Source: Anaerolineales bacterium (GTDB taxonomy: Bacteria > Chloroflexota > Anaerolineae > Anaerolineales > UBA6663). Taken from it: 9,466 bases of DNA. The first letter of the stretch is position 1; every line of letters begins with the position of its first letter. Below, piece after piece: positions 1 to 6,623 of the stretch. Under the pieces are notes generated by a model. That model was not told the origin of the DNA. It worked only from the letters and a program-made list of their open reading frames with translations, and searched no databases. The DNA lies in contig JAEURL010000699.1 in the NCBI GenBank assembly GCA_016789165.1, positions 1 through 9,466 of the forward strand, given 5' to 3'. A program made the position numbers and the translations under genes.

Positions 1-364
1 GGGTGGCGGCCTGCGCGGCCGGCGGGATGAGCGCCTGCAGGGCCGGCCGGTCGGCCCAGGTGAAGAAAAAGCGCGGCGCCGGCCGCTGGCGGAAATACGC
101 ATGCAGGGCGCCCTGCGCCGCGGCAGTCTCCCCCCGGCGCGCGGCCTGCACGGCCGGCGCCAGCTCCGCCCGCCGCGCGTCCAGCTGGGTCCACAGCGCC
201 GCCGGGCCGGCCTGCCAGGGGCGCGGCAGCAGCCGGCGCCGGCGGGCCCAGCGCCGGGCCTGCCAGCCCGCGAAGGCGCCCACGTAGGCCGGCCCTTTGC
301 GGAGGAAGGCCCAGCCGCGCTGGGCGGCCTGCCAGACTCGTTGGAATGTGGAGGGCACCGTCAT
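1..364 (-). CDS. Probable heparinase II/III-family protein, N-terminal fragment
   Basis: Open from an ATG at 364-362 to the window edge, giving 121 residues with no stop; the rest lies outside. The N-terminus is basic and aromatic: KGPAYVGAFAGWQARRWARR at about residues 23-42. At about residues 86-108 it has ALHAYFRQRPAPRFFFTWAD, followed by a downstream Pro-Ala-Leu. This resembles the start of heparinase II/III-like (alginate lyase-like) proteins, in which a 'HF..R..PRFFF...D.P.L' block precedes the alpha/alpha toroid domain. Such enzymes cleave acidic polysaccharides by beta-elimination and are often found beside exopolysaccharide glycosyltransferase genes. No catalytic residues fall in this fragment, so activity cannot be judged. 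It starts 107 bases after the preceding glycosyltransferase gene. The ribosome-binding site is weak (GAGATGG, about 8 bases before ATG). A different N-terminally similar family remains possible. Confidence 0.6.
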   Translation of the reverse strand, partial: MTVPSTFQRVWQAAQRGWAFLRKGPAYVGAFAGWQARRWARRRRLLPRPWQAGPAALWTQLDARRAELAPAVQAARRGETAAAQGALHAYFRQRPAPRFFFTWADRPALQALIPPAAQAAT

Positions 365-471
365 CAATCGCCCATCTCACGCGAGGCAGCATCCCGGGCA
401 CGGGTTCAACGCGCATTTGCCATTGCAACGACGTAATCGTCAGGATTATGGGCGCGGGCGGCGAGCCAGCG
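365..471 (-). promoter_or_regulatory. Intergenic spacer before the heparinase-like gene, possible weak promoter
   Basis: This 107-base spacer has no supported gene. It is less GC-rich than its surroundings. Read on the minus strand it holds a CATAAT hexamer (resembling a -10 element) near 444-449, but no convincing -35 box is present. Two short inverted repeats occur: GACG-TAAT-CGTC at about 430-441 and TTGC-CATT-GCAA at about 417-428. No U-run follows a hairpin, so there is no clear terminator. An internal promoter for the heparinase-like gene is possible but weakly supported. Confidence 0.2.
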
Positions 472-1629
472 CTACGCCTGCAGGGTCTGATACAGTTCGA
501 GGTAGCGGCCGGCCACGCTCTGCAGGCTGTACTTCTCGGCGGCGGTCCGCCGGGCGGCCTGGCCCAGCCGGCGCCGCAGGCCTTCGTCGTCCGCCAGGCG
601 CTCCAGGGCCGCGGCCAGCGCCTGCCCGTCCGGGCGCGCCTCCACCACCAGCCCGTTCTCGCCGTCCTGCAGCACCCCGGCGTTGGCGCTGATGCGGCTG
701 GTGACGCACGGCAGGCCGTGCGCCATCGCCTCCAGCAGCGCGTTGGACATCCCCTCGGCGCGCGACGGCAGCGCAAAGCAATCGGCCTGCTCCCAGAACG
801 CGGTCACGTCCTCGATCTGGCCCCAGAACTTGACGCGTTCGGCCACGCCCAGCTGCCGGGCCTGCGCCTCCAGCTCCTGGCGCAGCGGGCCATCGCCCAC
901 CAGCCACAGGCGCCAGCCGCGCGCCGGGCAGCGCTGAACCACGCTCTGGAAGGCGGCCAGCAGCACGTCCAGGCCCTTGTTGGGGTGCAGCCGGCCGACG
1001 AACAGGATGGTCGGCTCCGGGCGCAGGGCGTAATCACGCGCGCCGTCCGGGTCGACGGCCACGCCGTTGGGGATGAAGACGATTTTCTCCGGCGGCACGC
1101 CGGCCCGCTGGAGCTCGCCCACGATCTCGGCGTTGATGGCCACAAAGCGGTCGGCGGTCAGCGTGGTGGGCAGCATGAACCGCTGGCCGGGCACCAGGCC
1201 GTCGCGCATCAGGAGCAGATCGCTCCCGGCCCCGCTGTTGGCGATCTTGATCAAGGTCTTCTTGCCCAACCAGCGGCCGGCCAGCACGGCCGGGAAGGCA
1301 TGGTAGTTCAACTGGTGGATGTGGAGCAGGTCGTACTCGTGCCGGTGCCGCCACAGGTGCCAGAACAGCGTCAGAATGTACGTGTAGCCGCCGAATTTGC
1401 GCAGCCCTTTGAGGCCGAACATCTCCCAGAAGGTGAAATTCCGGAAGACCGGGACCGTGTCGATGACCTCCTGCTGGGCGGTGCCGCGGAACCACCAGCC
1501 GGTGACCACCGTGACCGGCTGGCCCAGCTGGCGCAGCGTCGTGGCGAGCTTGTGGGCCTGGCGCTCCGTGCCGCCCACCCAGGGGTGGTATTGCCGGACC
1601 ACCATCAAGACACGCGTAGCCGCTTTCAT
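472..1629 (-). CDS. GT4-family glycosyltransferase (GT-B fold)
   Basis: Complete 385-residue protein, a usual length for GT4. It would transfer a sugar from a nucleotide-sugar donor to a lipid-linked glycan at the cytoplasmic membrane face. The N-terminal Rossmann half shows the acceptor-side loop with GGTERQ (residues 19-24) and HIHQ (103-106). IPNGV at 186-190 marks the linker between domains. The C-terminal donor half shows VGRLHPNKG (211-219), with the expected Arg and Lys, and VGDGPL at 244-249. The E-x7-E motif is intact: E292 and E300 in RAEGMSNALLEAM. The start is supported by GAGG eight bases upstream of the ATG. It follows the methyltransferase gene by 30 bases, so the two are probably co-transcribed. 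The sugar and linkage cannot be read from sequence. I am confident of the fold and family, not of the substrate. Confidence 0.93.
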   Translation of the reverse strand: MKAATRVLMVVRQYHPWVGGTERQAHKLATTLRQLGQPVTVVTGWWFRGTAQQEVIDTVPVFRNFTFWEMFGLKGLRKFGGYTYILTLFWHLWRHRHEYDLLHIHQLNYHAFPAVLAGRWLGKKTLIKIANSGAGSDLLLMRDGLVPGQRFMLPTTLTADRFVAINAEIVGELQRAGVPPEKIVFIPNGVAVDPDGARDYALRPEPTILFVGRLHPNKGLDVLLAAFQSVVQRCPARGWRLWLVGDGPLRQELEAQARQLGVAERVKFWGQIEDVTAFWEQADCFALPSRAEGMSNALLEAMAHGLPCVTSRISANAGVLQDGENGLVVEARPDGQALAAALERLADDEGLRRRLGQAARRTAAEKYSLQSVAGRYLELYQTLQA

Positions 1630-1659
1630 CGTCTGCGCCTCAGGCCGGCCGGCGCCCGC

Positions 1660-2490
1660 TCACTTTTGCGCCGCCAGGGCGATCTCGCGGATCAGCCAGT
1701 AGGCGAGGGTCTTGCGCGCCGGCCGGGGCAGCCAGCGCGCGATCTGCTCCACGGCCGTGAAGGCCGCCAGCGGCAGCCGGAAGTAGCGGCCCTTGATCCG
1801 GAACAGCCCCTCCAGCCGCGTGTAGCCGAGCCGGCCCAGCAGCGCGGCCAGCTCGCCGTAGGTCCATTCCTTGAGGTGGAAGCCCTCCGGCTCGTCGGCG
1901 AAGTAGCGCGAGACGTCGTGCGGGCCGTCGTAGGCGTGCGGGGTCCGGAAGACGTAGCGGCCGCCGGGCCGCAGCAGGCGGCGCATCAGCTCAAAGTGCA
2001 GCTGCACGTCATCCGGGTGCAGGTGCTCCACCAGTTGGTCGCTGAAGACCACGTCCGCCACTTCGCTCAGCTCCAGGTGGTAGCCGTCGTAGACGACCAG
2101 GCGGAAGTTGGCCGGCAGCTGCGGCTGCTGGCCGCTCTGGTCCGAGATGTCGATGCCGATCACCTGCCGGACGCGCCCGGCCATCTCGGCCGCGAAGCGG
2201 CAATCGCCGGGCCCGATCTCGACGAAGACGGTCTCCGGTGTGAGGAAGGGCTTGACCAGCTGGTATTTGATGAAGTTGGCGGCGCGCGTCAGGGCCTCAC
2301 TGCTGCGGCGGGTCAGCCGCGGGTGATCCGGCACCTGCGCGAACAGCTCGGTGTACATGGTGGCGTAGATGGCGCGGCGCCCCTCCCGGTCGGCGGCCTT
2401 GAGCCGGGCGGCGAGCGCCTTCTCCACCTGGTAATGGTTCCAGACCTGTTCGACGGTCCGGTCAGGGGGCAGCGGGGCGTGCAGTTGCAT
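1660..2490 (-). CDS. Class I SAM-dependent methyltransferase
   Basis: Complete 276-residue protein. The Rossmann-type methyltransferase core begins near residue 86: motif I is VFVEIGPGDCR (88-98), motif II is VIGIDIS (110-116), ending in the acidic residue expected to contact SAM. The motif IV region is VVFSDQLVEHLHPDD (147-161), and LLRPGGRYVFRTPH (172-185) is the usual post-core strand. About 85 residues precede the core, including MYTELFAQVPDHPRLTRR (45-62), which probably form a cap or acceptor-recognition segment. The start is supported by GGAGAG six bases before the ATG. The gene lies 75 bases after the polymerase-like gene and 30 before a glycosyltransferase. A role in O-methylating a sugar of the polymer, or in capping its non-reducing end, is inferred from context; the acceptor is unknown. 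Confidence 0.88.
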   Translation of the reverse strand: MQLHAPLPPDRTVEQVWNHYQVEKALAARLKAADREGRRAIYATMYTELFAQVPDHPRLTRRSSEALTRAANFIKYQLVKPFLTPETVFVEIGPGDCRFAAEMAGRVRQVIGIDISDQSGQQPQLPANFRLVVYDGYHLELSEVADVVFSDQLVEHLHPDDVQLHFELMRRLLRPGGRYVFRTPHAYDGPHDVSRYFADEPEGFHLKEWTYGELAALLGRLGYTRLEGLFRIKGRYFRLPLAAFTAVEQIARWLPRPARKTLAYWLIREIALAAQK

Positions 2491-2565
2491 GGTCAGCTCT
2501 CCGGAGCGCGGCGGACGGTCAACCCATGAGCGGGCGCGCGGCCACGCGGCGGCCGGGCCGCGGCC
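2491..2565 (-). other. Short GC-rich spacer with inverted repeat
   Basis: This 75-base gap lies between the stop of the polymerase-like gene and the start of the methyltransferase gene. It contains the inverted repeat CGCGGCC / GGCCGCG at 2537-2543 and 2556-2562, with a 12-base loop, just after the polymerase stop codon. No U-tract follows, so it is not a convincing terminator. It might pause transcription or protect the upstream message. In DNA this GC-rich, such repeats arise easily by chance. Confidence 0.25.
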
Positions 2566-3999
2566 TCACGGCAGCGGCCACAGCGCCTGGGGCTGGCTCT
2601 CAGGGCGAGGCGACTGGAATTGGAACAGGGCGCCAGCCAGCAGGAAGATCAAGGTCGTGGTGATCAACTGGGTCACGGTGGCGGTGTAGGCGTTGATCAC
2701 GTAGCTCACCAGCGCGCCCCAGTAGACCACGATCAGCCAGCGGGTGGCCGGGTCATGGGCCTTGCGGAAGGGTGTAACCAGGCTGAAGCCGAGCAGGCCC
2801 AGCAGCAGCACGTAGGGCACGAAGCCGGCCAGGCCGGCCGACACCAGGATCTCGTAGTATTCGCTCTCGATGGCGGTATCGCGCTGGCCCTCGCGCCGGG
2901 CGATCCGGGCGAATTGCCCATGCCCCTGGCCCAGCAGCGGTTCACGCTCCCACAATTCGACGGCGTAGGCCCAGCCCTCCGTCCGGCCGTTGAGCGTGGC
3001 CGTATTGCCGGTCTCCACCCGGGCCGAGACCGAGCTTTCGCCCACCTGGTCCCAATACAGGTAGGTAATCCCGCCCACCACCAGCAGCAGCACCACGAAC
3101 ATGGTGCGGAAACGCGGGTAGAACCACTGGACGATGAACATGCTCGCCAGGCCCGCGATCCAGGCCGTGCGCCGGAAGGTGACGAAGAGGCCGGCCAGCC
3201 CCAGCGCGAGGGTCAGCAGGAAGAACAGGCGCCGGCCGGGGCGCTGCTCCTCCAGCAGCAGGAAGAAGTTGAGCGGGATGGCGATATCCAGCACGCGCCC
3301 GAATTCGTGGGGGTGGCCGAGCAGGCCGCGCAGGATGCGCAGGCCGTTGCCGTAATCCACCGAGGTCACCGCGCCGGCCGGCAGCAGGATGTGGCCCGTC
3401 AGCTGCTCATAGATGGCGTAGGCGCCCACGTAGGCCGAGAGCAGCGTCACCGCCACAATGGCCTTGCGGACTTCCACGCGGTCCCGCACCAGGTTCTTGG
3501 CCAGGAAGTAAACCAGGGGCGGGACGAAGTAGCGGTCGAAGATCCCCTGCAGGCTGTACCAGCCGGTCGCGGAGCGCGGCACGGCCTGGGTCATGCCAAT
3601 CAGGAAGATCAGGCCCACCCATTCGATATTGGTGAAACGCACGAGCTTGGTGCGCCCGGCCGCCGCGCGCGCCAGCACCAGGGCGACGAGCAGGGCGATG
3701 CAGACGCGGGTGGGGGAGATATCGGGGATGCCGCTGCCCAGCGACAGGTTGAAATAAAGATCCGCCACGGGCTGGGTGATGATCCACAGCAGCAGGCCGT
3801 TCAGCGGGTCCCAGACAATCACCACCACGTACAGCAGCAGCGCGATGGCGGCCACGGCGGTCTGGCGGGCGGGGCTGGCCAGCAGGCCGCCCAGGCCGAC
3901 GCCCAGGATCAGGATCGCCAGCACCGCGCCGGCCCGGATCAGGGCGGGCGGCACCCGGTCGAAGATGTTGCGCGGAGATTTGGCACTGACCGCGTTCAT
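2566..3999 (-). CDS. O-antigen ligase/polymerase (Wzy/WaaL-like) membrane protein
   Basis: A 477-residue polytopic membrane protein with about ten or more hydrophobic segments, for example residues 22-40, 47-64, 98-112, 127-140, 181-198, 237-250, 257-274, 280-292, 299-313, 390-408, 421-434 and 445-460. The O-antigen ligase (Wzy_C, PF04932) signature is visible. A short hydrophobic stretch ends in TFRRTAW (274-280). A large periplasmic-type loop follows, with NGRTEGWAYAVELWEREPLL (337-356), GQGHGQF (357-363) and SEYYEILVSAGLAGF (379-393). The family polymerises lipid-linked repeat units or ligates glycans outside the membrane; sequence alone does not separate the two. I chose the ATG at 3999, because a longer reading to 4167 would run about 120 bases into the preceding glycosyltransferase gene and has a low-complexity start. 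The gene lies between a glycosyltransferase and a methyltransferase, which fits repeat-unit polymerisation. Confidence 0.88.
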   Translation of the reverse strand: MNAVSAKSPRNIFDRVPPALIRAGAVLAILILGVGLGGLLASPARQTAVAAIALLLYVVVIVWDPLNGLLLWIITQPVADLYFNLSLGSGIPDISPTRVCIALLVALVLARAAAGRTKLVRFTNIEWVGLIFLIGMTQAVPRSATGWYSLQGIFDRYFVPPLVYFLAKNLVRDRVEVRKAIVAVTLLSAYVGAYAIYEQLTGHILLPAGAVTSVDYGNGLRILRGLLGHPHEFGRVLDIAIPLNFFLLLEEQRPGRRLFFLLTLALGLAGLFVTFRRTAWIAGLASMFIVQWFYPRFRTMFVVLLLVVGGITYLYWDQVGESSVSARVETGNTATLNGRTEGWAYAVELWEREPLLGQGHGQFARIARREGQRDTAIESEYYEILVSAGLAGFVPYVLLLGLLGFSLVTPFRKAHDPATRWLIVVYWGALVSYVINAYTATVTQLITTTLIFLLAGALFQFQSPRPESQPQALWPLP

Positions 4000-4049
4000 A
4001 AGTTCCAGCCTCTGTCTGGCCGGCCGTGAGCCGGGACGGCCGCGTTCAT
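3996..4049 (-). CDS. Possible 17-codon coupling ORF between glycosyltransferase and polymerase
   Basis: A tiny ORF encoding MNAAVPAHGRPDRGWNL. Its ATG (4049-4047) overlaps the stop TGA of the upstream glycosyltransferase as ATGA. Its own TGA (3998-3996) overlaps the ATG of the polymerase-like gene, again as ATGA. It fills the whole gap between the two genes. Both ATGs begin with the same ten bases, ATGAACGCGG. The arrangement could pass ribosomes from one gene to the next by re-initiation, with AGAGG and GGAAC inside the ORF also serving as ribosome-binding sequence for the polymerase gene. The peptide resembles nothing I know. It may instead be a by-product of a small duplication of the start region. 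Translation is not shown. Confidence 0.3.
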   Translation of the reverse strand: MNAAVPAHGRPDRGWNL

Positions 4050-5341
4050 GGCTCAACCCGCATCCGGCGCTGCCCGGCGCCGCCGCGGCGGGCGGGTTCT
4101 GGCAGCGCCTGGTAAATCCGTTGGACAGCCGCCACGTGGCGCTGAATGGTGAAGCGCTCTTCCACACGCTGGCGGGCCGCCGCGCCCAGCCGGCGGGCCA
4201 GCTCCGGCTCCTGGACGACGCGCTCGATGGCGGCGGCGATGGCGGCCGGGTCCGCCGGCGGCACCAGCAGCCCGGTCACCTCGTCTTCGATCACGTCCAG
4301 CACGCCGCCGGCCGCCGTGGCGATCACAACCCGGCCGGCCGCCATCCCTTCGATGAGCACCCGGCCAAACGGCTCGGGCTCGGTGGAGCTCAGCACCAGC
4401 GCCTCCAGGGCCGCCACCAGCCGGGGCACGTCGCTGCGGAAGCCCGTGAACACCACCCGCCCCGCCAGCCCCAGCTCCTGGTGCAGCTGCAGCAGGGCCT
4501 GATAGTGGGCCTGGTTGCGCGGCGACTCTTCCGGCGCGCCGATGATCAGGCCCTTCAAGTCCGGCAGGCGCTGGCTGGCGCTGGCCAGGGCGCGCAGGAA
4601 GTGCTCGTGGCCCTTCCACCAGTCCAGGCGCCCCACGATCCCCACCAGCCGGTCGGTGCCGGCCCAGCCGAACTCCGCACGCACGGCCCGCCGGGCCGCC
4701 TCGGCCGGCTCGCTGAAATCCAGCAAGTCCAGCGCATTGTGGACGACGACGCCCCGCGCGGCCGGCAGGCCCTGGGCCTGGGCGTGCTGCGCCACGGCCT
4801 GGGAATTGTAGATAAAGGTCCGAACGCCGCCCGCAAACAGGCGATCAAAGCGCGAGAGATCGTCGAAGGTGCGCACGTGGCAGACGCACGGCGTGCCCGT
4901 CAGCCAGGCCGCCAGCACGCCGGCCCGGCCGTTGCGCAGCCCATTGTTCAGGTGGACCAGCGCAGCCTGGTGCTCGCGGATCAAGCGCTGAATCAGCCGG
5001 ACGCGGGGCAGGTCGGTCCGCCAGAACTCCAGGGCCGCCTTGGCGAAGCCGTAGGCTTCGCCGGCCCAGCCGCCCACGCGCTGGCGCAGCCAGGCCTGGA
5101 TGTCCCGCGGCGCCGCCGGCGGCGCGGCGGGGGCGCTGGCGCCCGCGGACGACCGGCCCGCGACGTGCGTGCGAATGCCGGCCTCGGCCAGGCGCTGGAG
5201 GATGTAATCGTCAGACTGGGCCAGGAAGAGCACCACCGGCTCATAGCGCTGGCGATCCAGGCCGCGCGCCAGATGATAAAGGCTGAACGCCGATCCGCCC
5301 TTGGTGGTTGTGGCGATGTAGAGAACGCGGCTAGGCGCCAT
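4046..5341 (-). CDS. GT4-family glycosyltransferase with Ala/Pro-rich insertion
   Basis: Complete 431-residue GT-B glycosyltransferase. The N-terminal half starts RVLYIATTTKGGSAFSLYHL (residues 5-24), with the glycine-rich acceptor loop, and has LVHLNNG at 128-134 and HNALD at 201-205. The donor half carries IVGRLDWWKG (235-244), with the expected Arg and Lys, and EPEPFGRVLIEGMA (321-334), which keeps both glutamates of the E-x7-E motif (E323, E331). An Ala/Pro-rich insertion at about 64-80 separates the first and second parts of the N-terminal domain. The ATG at 5341 is the first possible start, since an in-frame TGA lies three codons upstream; I see no good Shine-Dalgarno sequence there. 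The gene follows the chain-length gene by 67 bases. It probably adds one sugar of the repeat unit; donor and linkage are unknown. Confidence 0.92.
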   Translation of the reverse strand: MAPSRVLYIATTTKGGSAFSLYHLARGLDRQRYEPVVLFLAQSDDYILQRLAEAGIRTHVAGRSSAGASAPAAPPAAPRDIQAWLRQRVGGWAGEAYGFAKAALEFWRTDLPRVRLIQRLIREHQAALVHLNNGLRNGRAGVLAAWLTGTPCVCHVRTFDDLSRFDRLFAGGVRTFIYNSQAVAQHAQAQGLPAARGVVVHNALDLLDFSEPAEAARRAVRAEFGWAGTDRLVGIVGRLDWWKGHEHFLRALASASQRLPDLKGLIIGAPEESPRNQAHYQALLQLHQELGLAGRVVFTGFRSDVPRLVAALEALVLSSTEPEPFGRVLIEGMAAGRVVIATAAGGVLDVIEDEVTGLLVPPADPAAIAAAIERVVQEPELARRLGAAARQRVEERFTIQRHVAAVQRIYQALPEPARRGGAGQRRMRVEP

Positions 5342-5384
5342 GGTGCTTCACGAACCCAACGGCCGCCTCAGCCAGAGCCGGCGC

Positions 5385-5400
5385 GCCCGGCTCGCCGGGC
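5385..5400. repeat. Perfect inverted repeat in spacer after the chain-length gene
   Basis: GCCCGGC-TC-GCCGGGC is a perfect 7-base inverted repeat with a two-base centre, in the 67-base gap between the chain-length gene and the next glycosyltransferase. In RNA it would form a stem of about six pairs with a four-base loop, starting about eight bases after the TAA stop. No U-run follows on the minus strand, so an intrinsic terminator is unlikely. It could be a processing, stability or partial-attenuation hairpin that sets the ratio of chain-length regulator to downstream enzymes. Confidence 0.35.
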
Positions 5401-5408
5401 TACGCGGC

Positions 5409-6467
5409 TTAGTCTTTGCCGGGGCCCCAGGAAGCCTGCAGCATGGTGCGGGCCTTGGCCTCGGCCAGCGGGTCCGCCTTGCGGCTGACGGCCAGGTATT
5501 CCAGGCTGAAGGCCAGGATGACCCCCAGCGCCAGGCTGGCGGCGCCGCCCAGGATCAGGACCCGGAAATCGAGGTTCGGCAGCGGCTTCAAGGGCGCGCG
5601 GGCCGGGATGGCCCGGATGAACCGGGCGCTCACGATCTCGCGCTCTTTGAGCTCCGCCTCCGTCTCCTTATCCAGCAGGGCGCCGTAGGCGCTGTCCAGC
5701 CGCTTGGCATTGGAGATCAGCTCTTCGTACTGGGCGCTGAGCTGGACGCGCACCTGCAGCTCCTGCTCCCGGTTGGCGATGATGGCTTCGTACTTGGCGG
5801 CCTCGGCGGTCTTGCCCTCGGCCAGGGCCTGGTCGCGGTTTTCCTTGGCGGTGGCGATCAGCCGCTCCTGCAGGGTCAGCAGCCCTTCCAGGGAGCCAAT
5901 GTTATGCTCCGCCTGGAATTTCAGCAGCGCGGCCGTGGCCGCATCCAGCTGAGCCTTGCGCTCGGCCTGCAGTTCCAGGATCACCTGTTTGTTGGCCGTC
6001 ACCGAAGCCGAGCTGAGTTCGCCAAAATAGCTCGAGGCGGTATCCACGAGCGAATTAGCGATGCTGGCGGCCAGTTCAGAGCTCTCGGCCGTGACCTGCA
6101 GCTTGACGAAGTCGCTGTTCGGGTCCGCCTCAATCACCACCTGCTGCAGGAGCTCATCCGGTTCCACCTGCAGGCCGAGCTTGGAAATAACCTGACCCAC
6201 CACGAACTCGCTCTGCAGCACTGCCAGGAAGTTGTTGCGGGTGTAGGCCAGCTCTTCGCGGCTGGTGGACGTCCGGAACTCGTTGACCAGCGAGACCTCA
6301 TTCGGCAGAGGCGTGGTGACCTGGAAGGAGGTCGTGGCGCGGTAAACGGGCTTGGCGAAATAGGCGGCCAGCAGGATCGTGCCGATGGTGACGGCCATCA
6401 ACAGGCCAATCAGCGGCAAGCGCTTGACGACAATCCGTACATAGGTTTGCAACTCGCTCAAGTTCAT
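5409..6467 (-). CDS. Wzz-type polysaccharide chain-length determinant protein
   Basis: A 352-residue inner-membrane protein with typical polysaccharide co-polymerase topology. There is a short cytoplasmic N-terminus, a first membrane segment at about residues 18-37, and YRATTSFQV (42-50) at the start of the Wzz domain. A long charged helical region at about 155-280 is likely a periplasmic coiled coil, and RAPLKPLPN (290-298) is the proline-rich motif before the second membrane segment (about 303-325). The C-terminal tail is only about 27 residues and has no Walker motifs or tyrosine cluster, so no kinase domain is attached. The family sets the modal length of chains made by the Wzy polymerase, which is encoded two genes downstream. 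I chose the ATG at 6467 because a perfect AGGAGG lies seven bases upstream. An in-frame ATG six codons earlier has a poorly spaced site. Confidence 0.92.
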   Translation of the reverse strand: MNLSELQTYVRIVVKRLPLIGLLMAVTIGTILLAAYFAKPVYRATTSFQVTTPLPNEVSLVNEFRTSTSREELAYTRNNFLAVLQSEFVVGQVISKLGLQVEPDELLQQVVIEADPNSDFVKLQVTAESSELAASIANSLVDTASSYFGELSSASVTANKQVILELQAERKAQLDAATAALLKFQAEHNIGSLEGLLTLQERLIATAKENRDQALAEGKTAEAAKYEAIIANREQELQVRVQLSAQYEELISNAKRLDSAYGALLDKETEAELKEREIVSARFIRAIPARAPLKPLPNLDFRVLILGGAASLALGVILAFSLEYLAVSRKADPLAEAKARTMLQASWGPGKD

Positions 6468-6474
6468 CGACGTG

Positions 6475-6480
6475 CCTCCT
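6475..6480 (-). promoter_or_regulatory. Consensus ribosome-binding site of the chain-length gene
   Basis: On the minus strand this reads AGGAGG, seven bases before the ATG at 6467. It is the strongest Shine-Dalgarno match I see in the window; the other genes have partial matches such as GAGG or GGAG, or none. It decides the start against the in-frame ATG at 6485 and suggests the chain-length gene is translated efficiently as the first gene of its transcript. Confidence 0.75.
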
Positions 6481-6554
6481 GCCATTCCTCAATTCGCCAA
6501 AAATGCCACCGGGGCCTGATTAGGTGGACCGCGCGTAGTCTCACGCCAAACGGT

Positions 6555-6573
6555 GGAGATCCCCGAAGTCTCC
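6555..6573 (-). other. Possible leader hairpin with UUCG loop upstream of chain-length gene
   Basis: On the minus strand the arms GGAGA and TCTCC (complementary) enclose CTTCGGGGA, which contains C-UUCG-G, a known very stable RNA tetraloop closure, with a short purine bulge on the 3' side. It sits roughly 90-105 bases upstream of the chain-length start codon, inside the expected 5' leader. A structural role in the leader is possible; the stem is short and there is no U-run. Confidence 0.25.
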
Positions 6574-6581
6574 GACAATAT

Positions 6582-6595
6582 CAGATTAGTATCTG
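6582..6595. repeat. Inverted repeat CAGAT-N4-ATCTG
   Basis: CAGAT-TAGT-ATCTG is a perfect five-base inverted repeat around a four-base centre. It lies within a stretch where TATC occurs three times (6579, 6590, 6598), the first two 11 bases apart, about one helical turn. It is adjacent to a possible -10 element and could be a regulator binding site. Confidence 0.3.
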
Positions 6596-6610
6596 GGTAT
6601 CCCAATTCTT

Positions 6611-6623
6611 CATTATGATAATG
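6611..6623. promoter_or_regulatory. Perfect 13-base palindrome, candidate operator
   Basis: CATTAT-G-ATAATG has six-base arms around a single central base. AT-rich perfect palindromes are rare by chance in DNA of this composition. This one overlaps the CATAAT -10-like hexamer on the minus strand, the usual place for a repressor operator. No regulator gene is encoded in the window, so the binding protein is unknown. Confidence 0.4.

Noticed and set aside
346..2529. A plus-strand open frame of 727 codons opposite a glycosyltransferase and the methyltransferase
   Set aside because: It is antisense to two genes with clear family motifs, and its product is Gln/Ala/Pro/His-rich without domains. 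Long antisense frames are expected in very GC-rich DNA with strong third-position bias.
4000..4167. N-terminal extension of the polymerase-like protein to an ATG at 4167
   Set aside because: The extension overlaps the preceding glycosyltransferase by over 100 bases and encodes a non-hydrophobic, low-complexity leader. The ATG at 3999 gives a normal family N-terminus.
2620..5488. Further long plus-strand frames (2620-4029 and 3776-5488) opposite the polymerase and a glycosyltransferase
   Set aside because: They are antisense shadows with biased composition (His/Gln/Asp/Arg-rich), no recognisable motifs, and no promoter or ribosome-binding evidence on the plus strand.
6468..6485. Six-codon longer start for the chain-length protein (ATG at 6485)
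   Set aside because: The ideally spaced AGGAGG lies downstream of that ATG and serves the ATG at 6467.
6581..6613. Ten-residue leader peptide MKNWDTQILI on the minus strand in the AT-rich spacer
   Set aside because: No ribosome-binding sequence precedes it, its ATG lies within a palindrome, and it has no run of regulatory codons typical of attenuator leaders.
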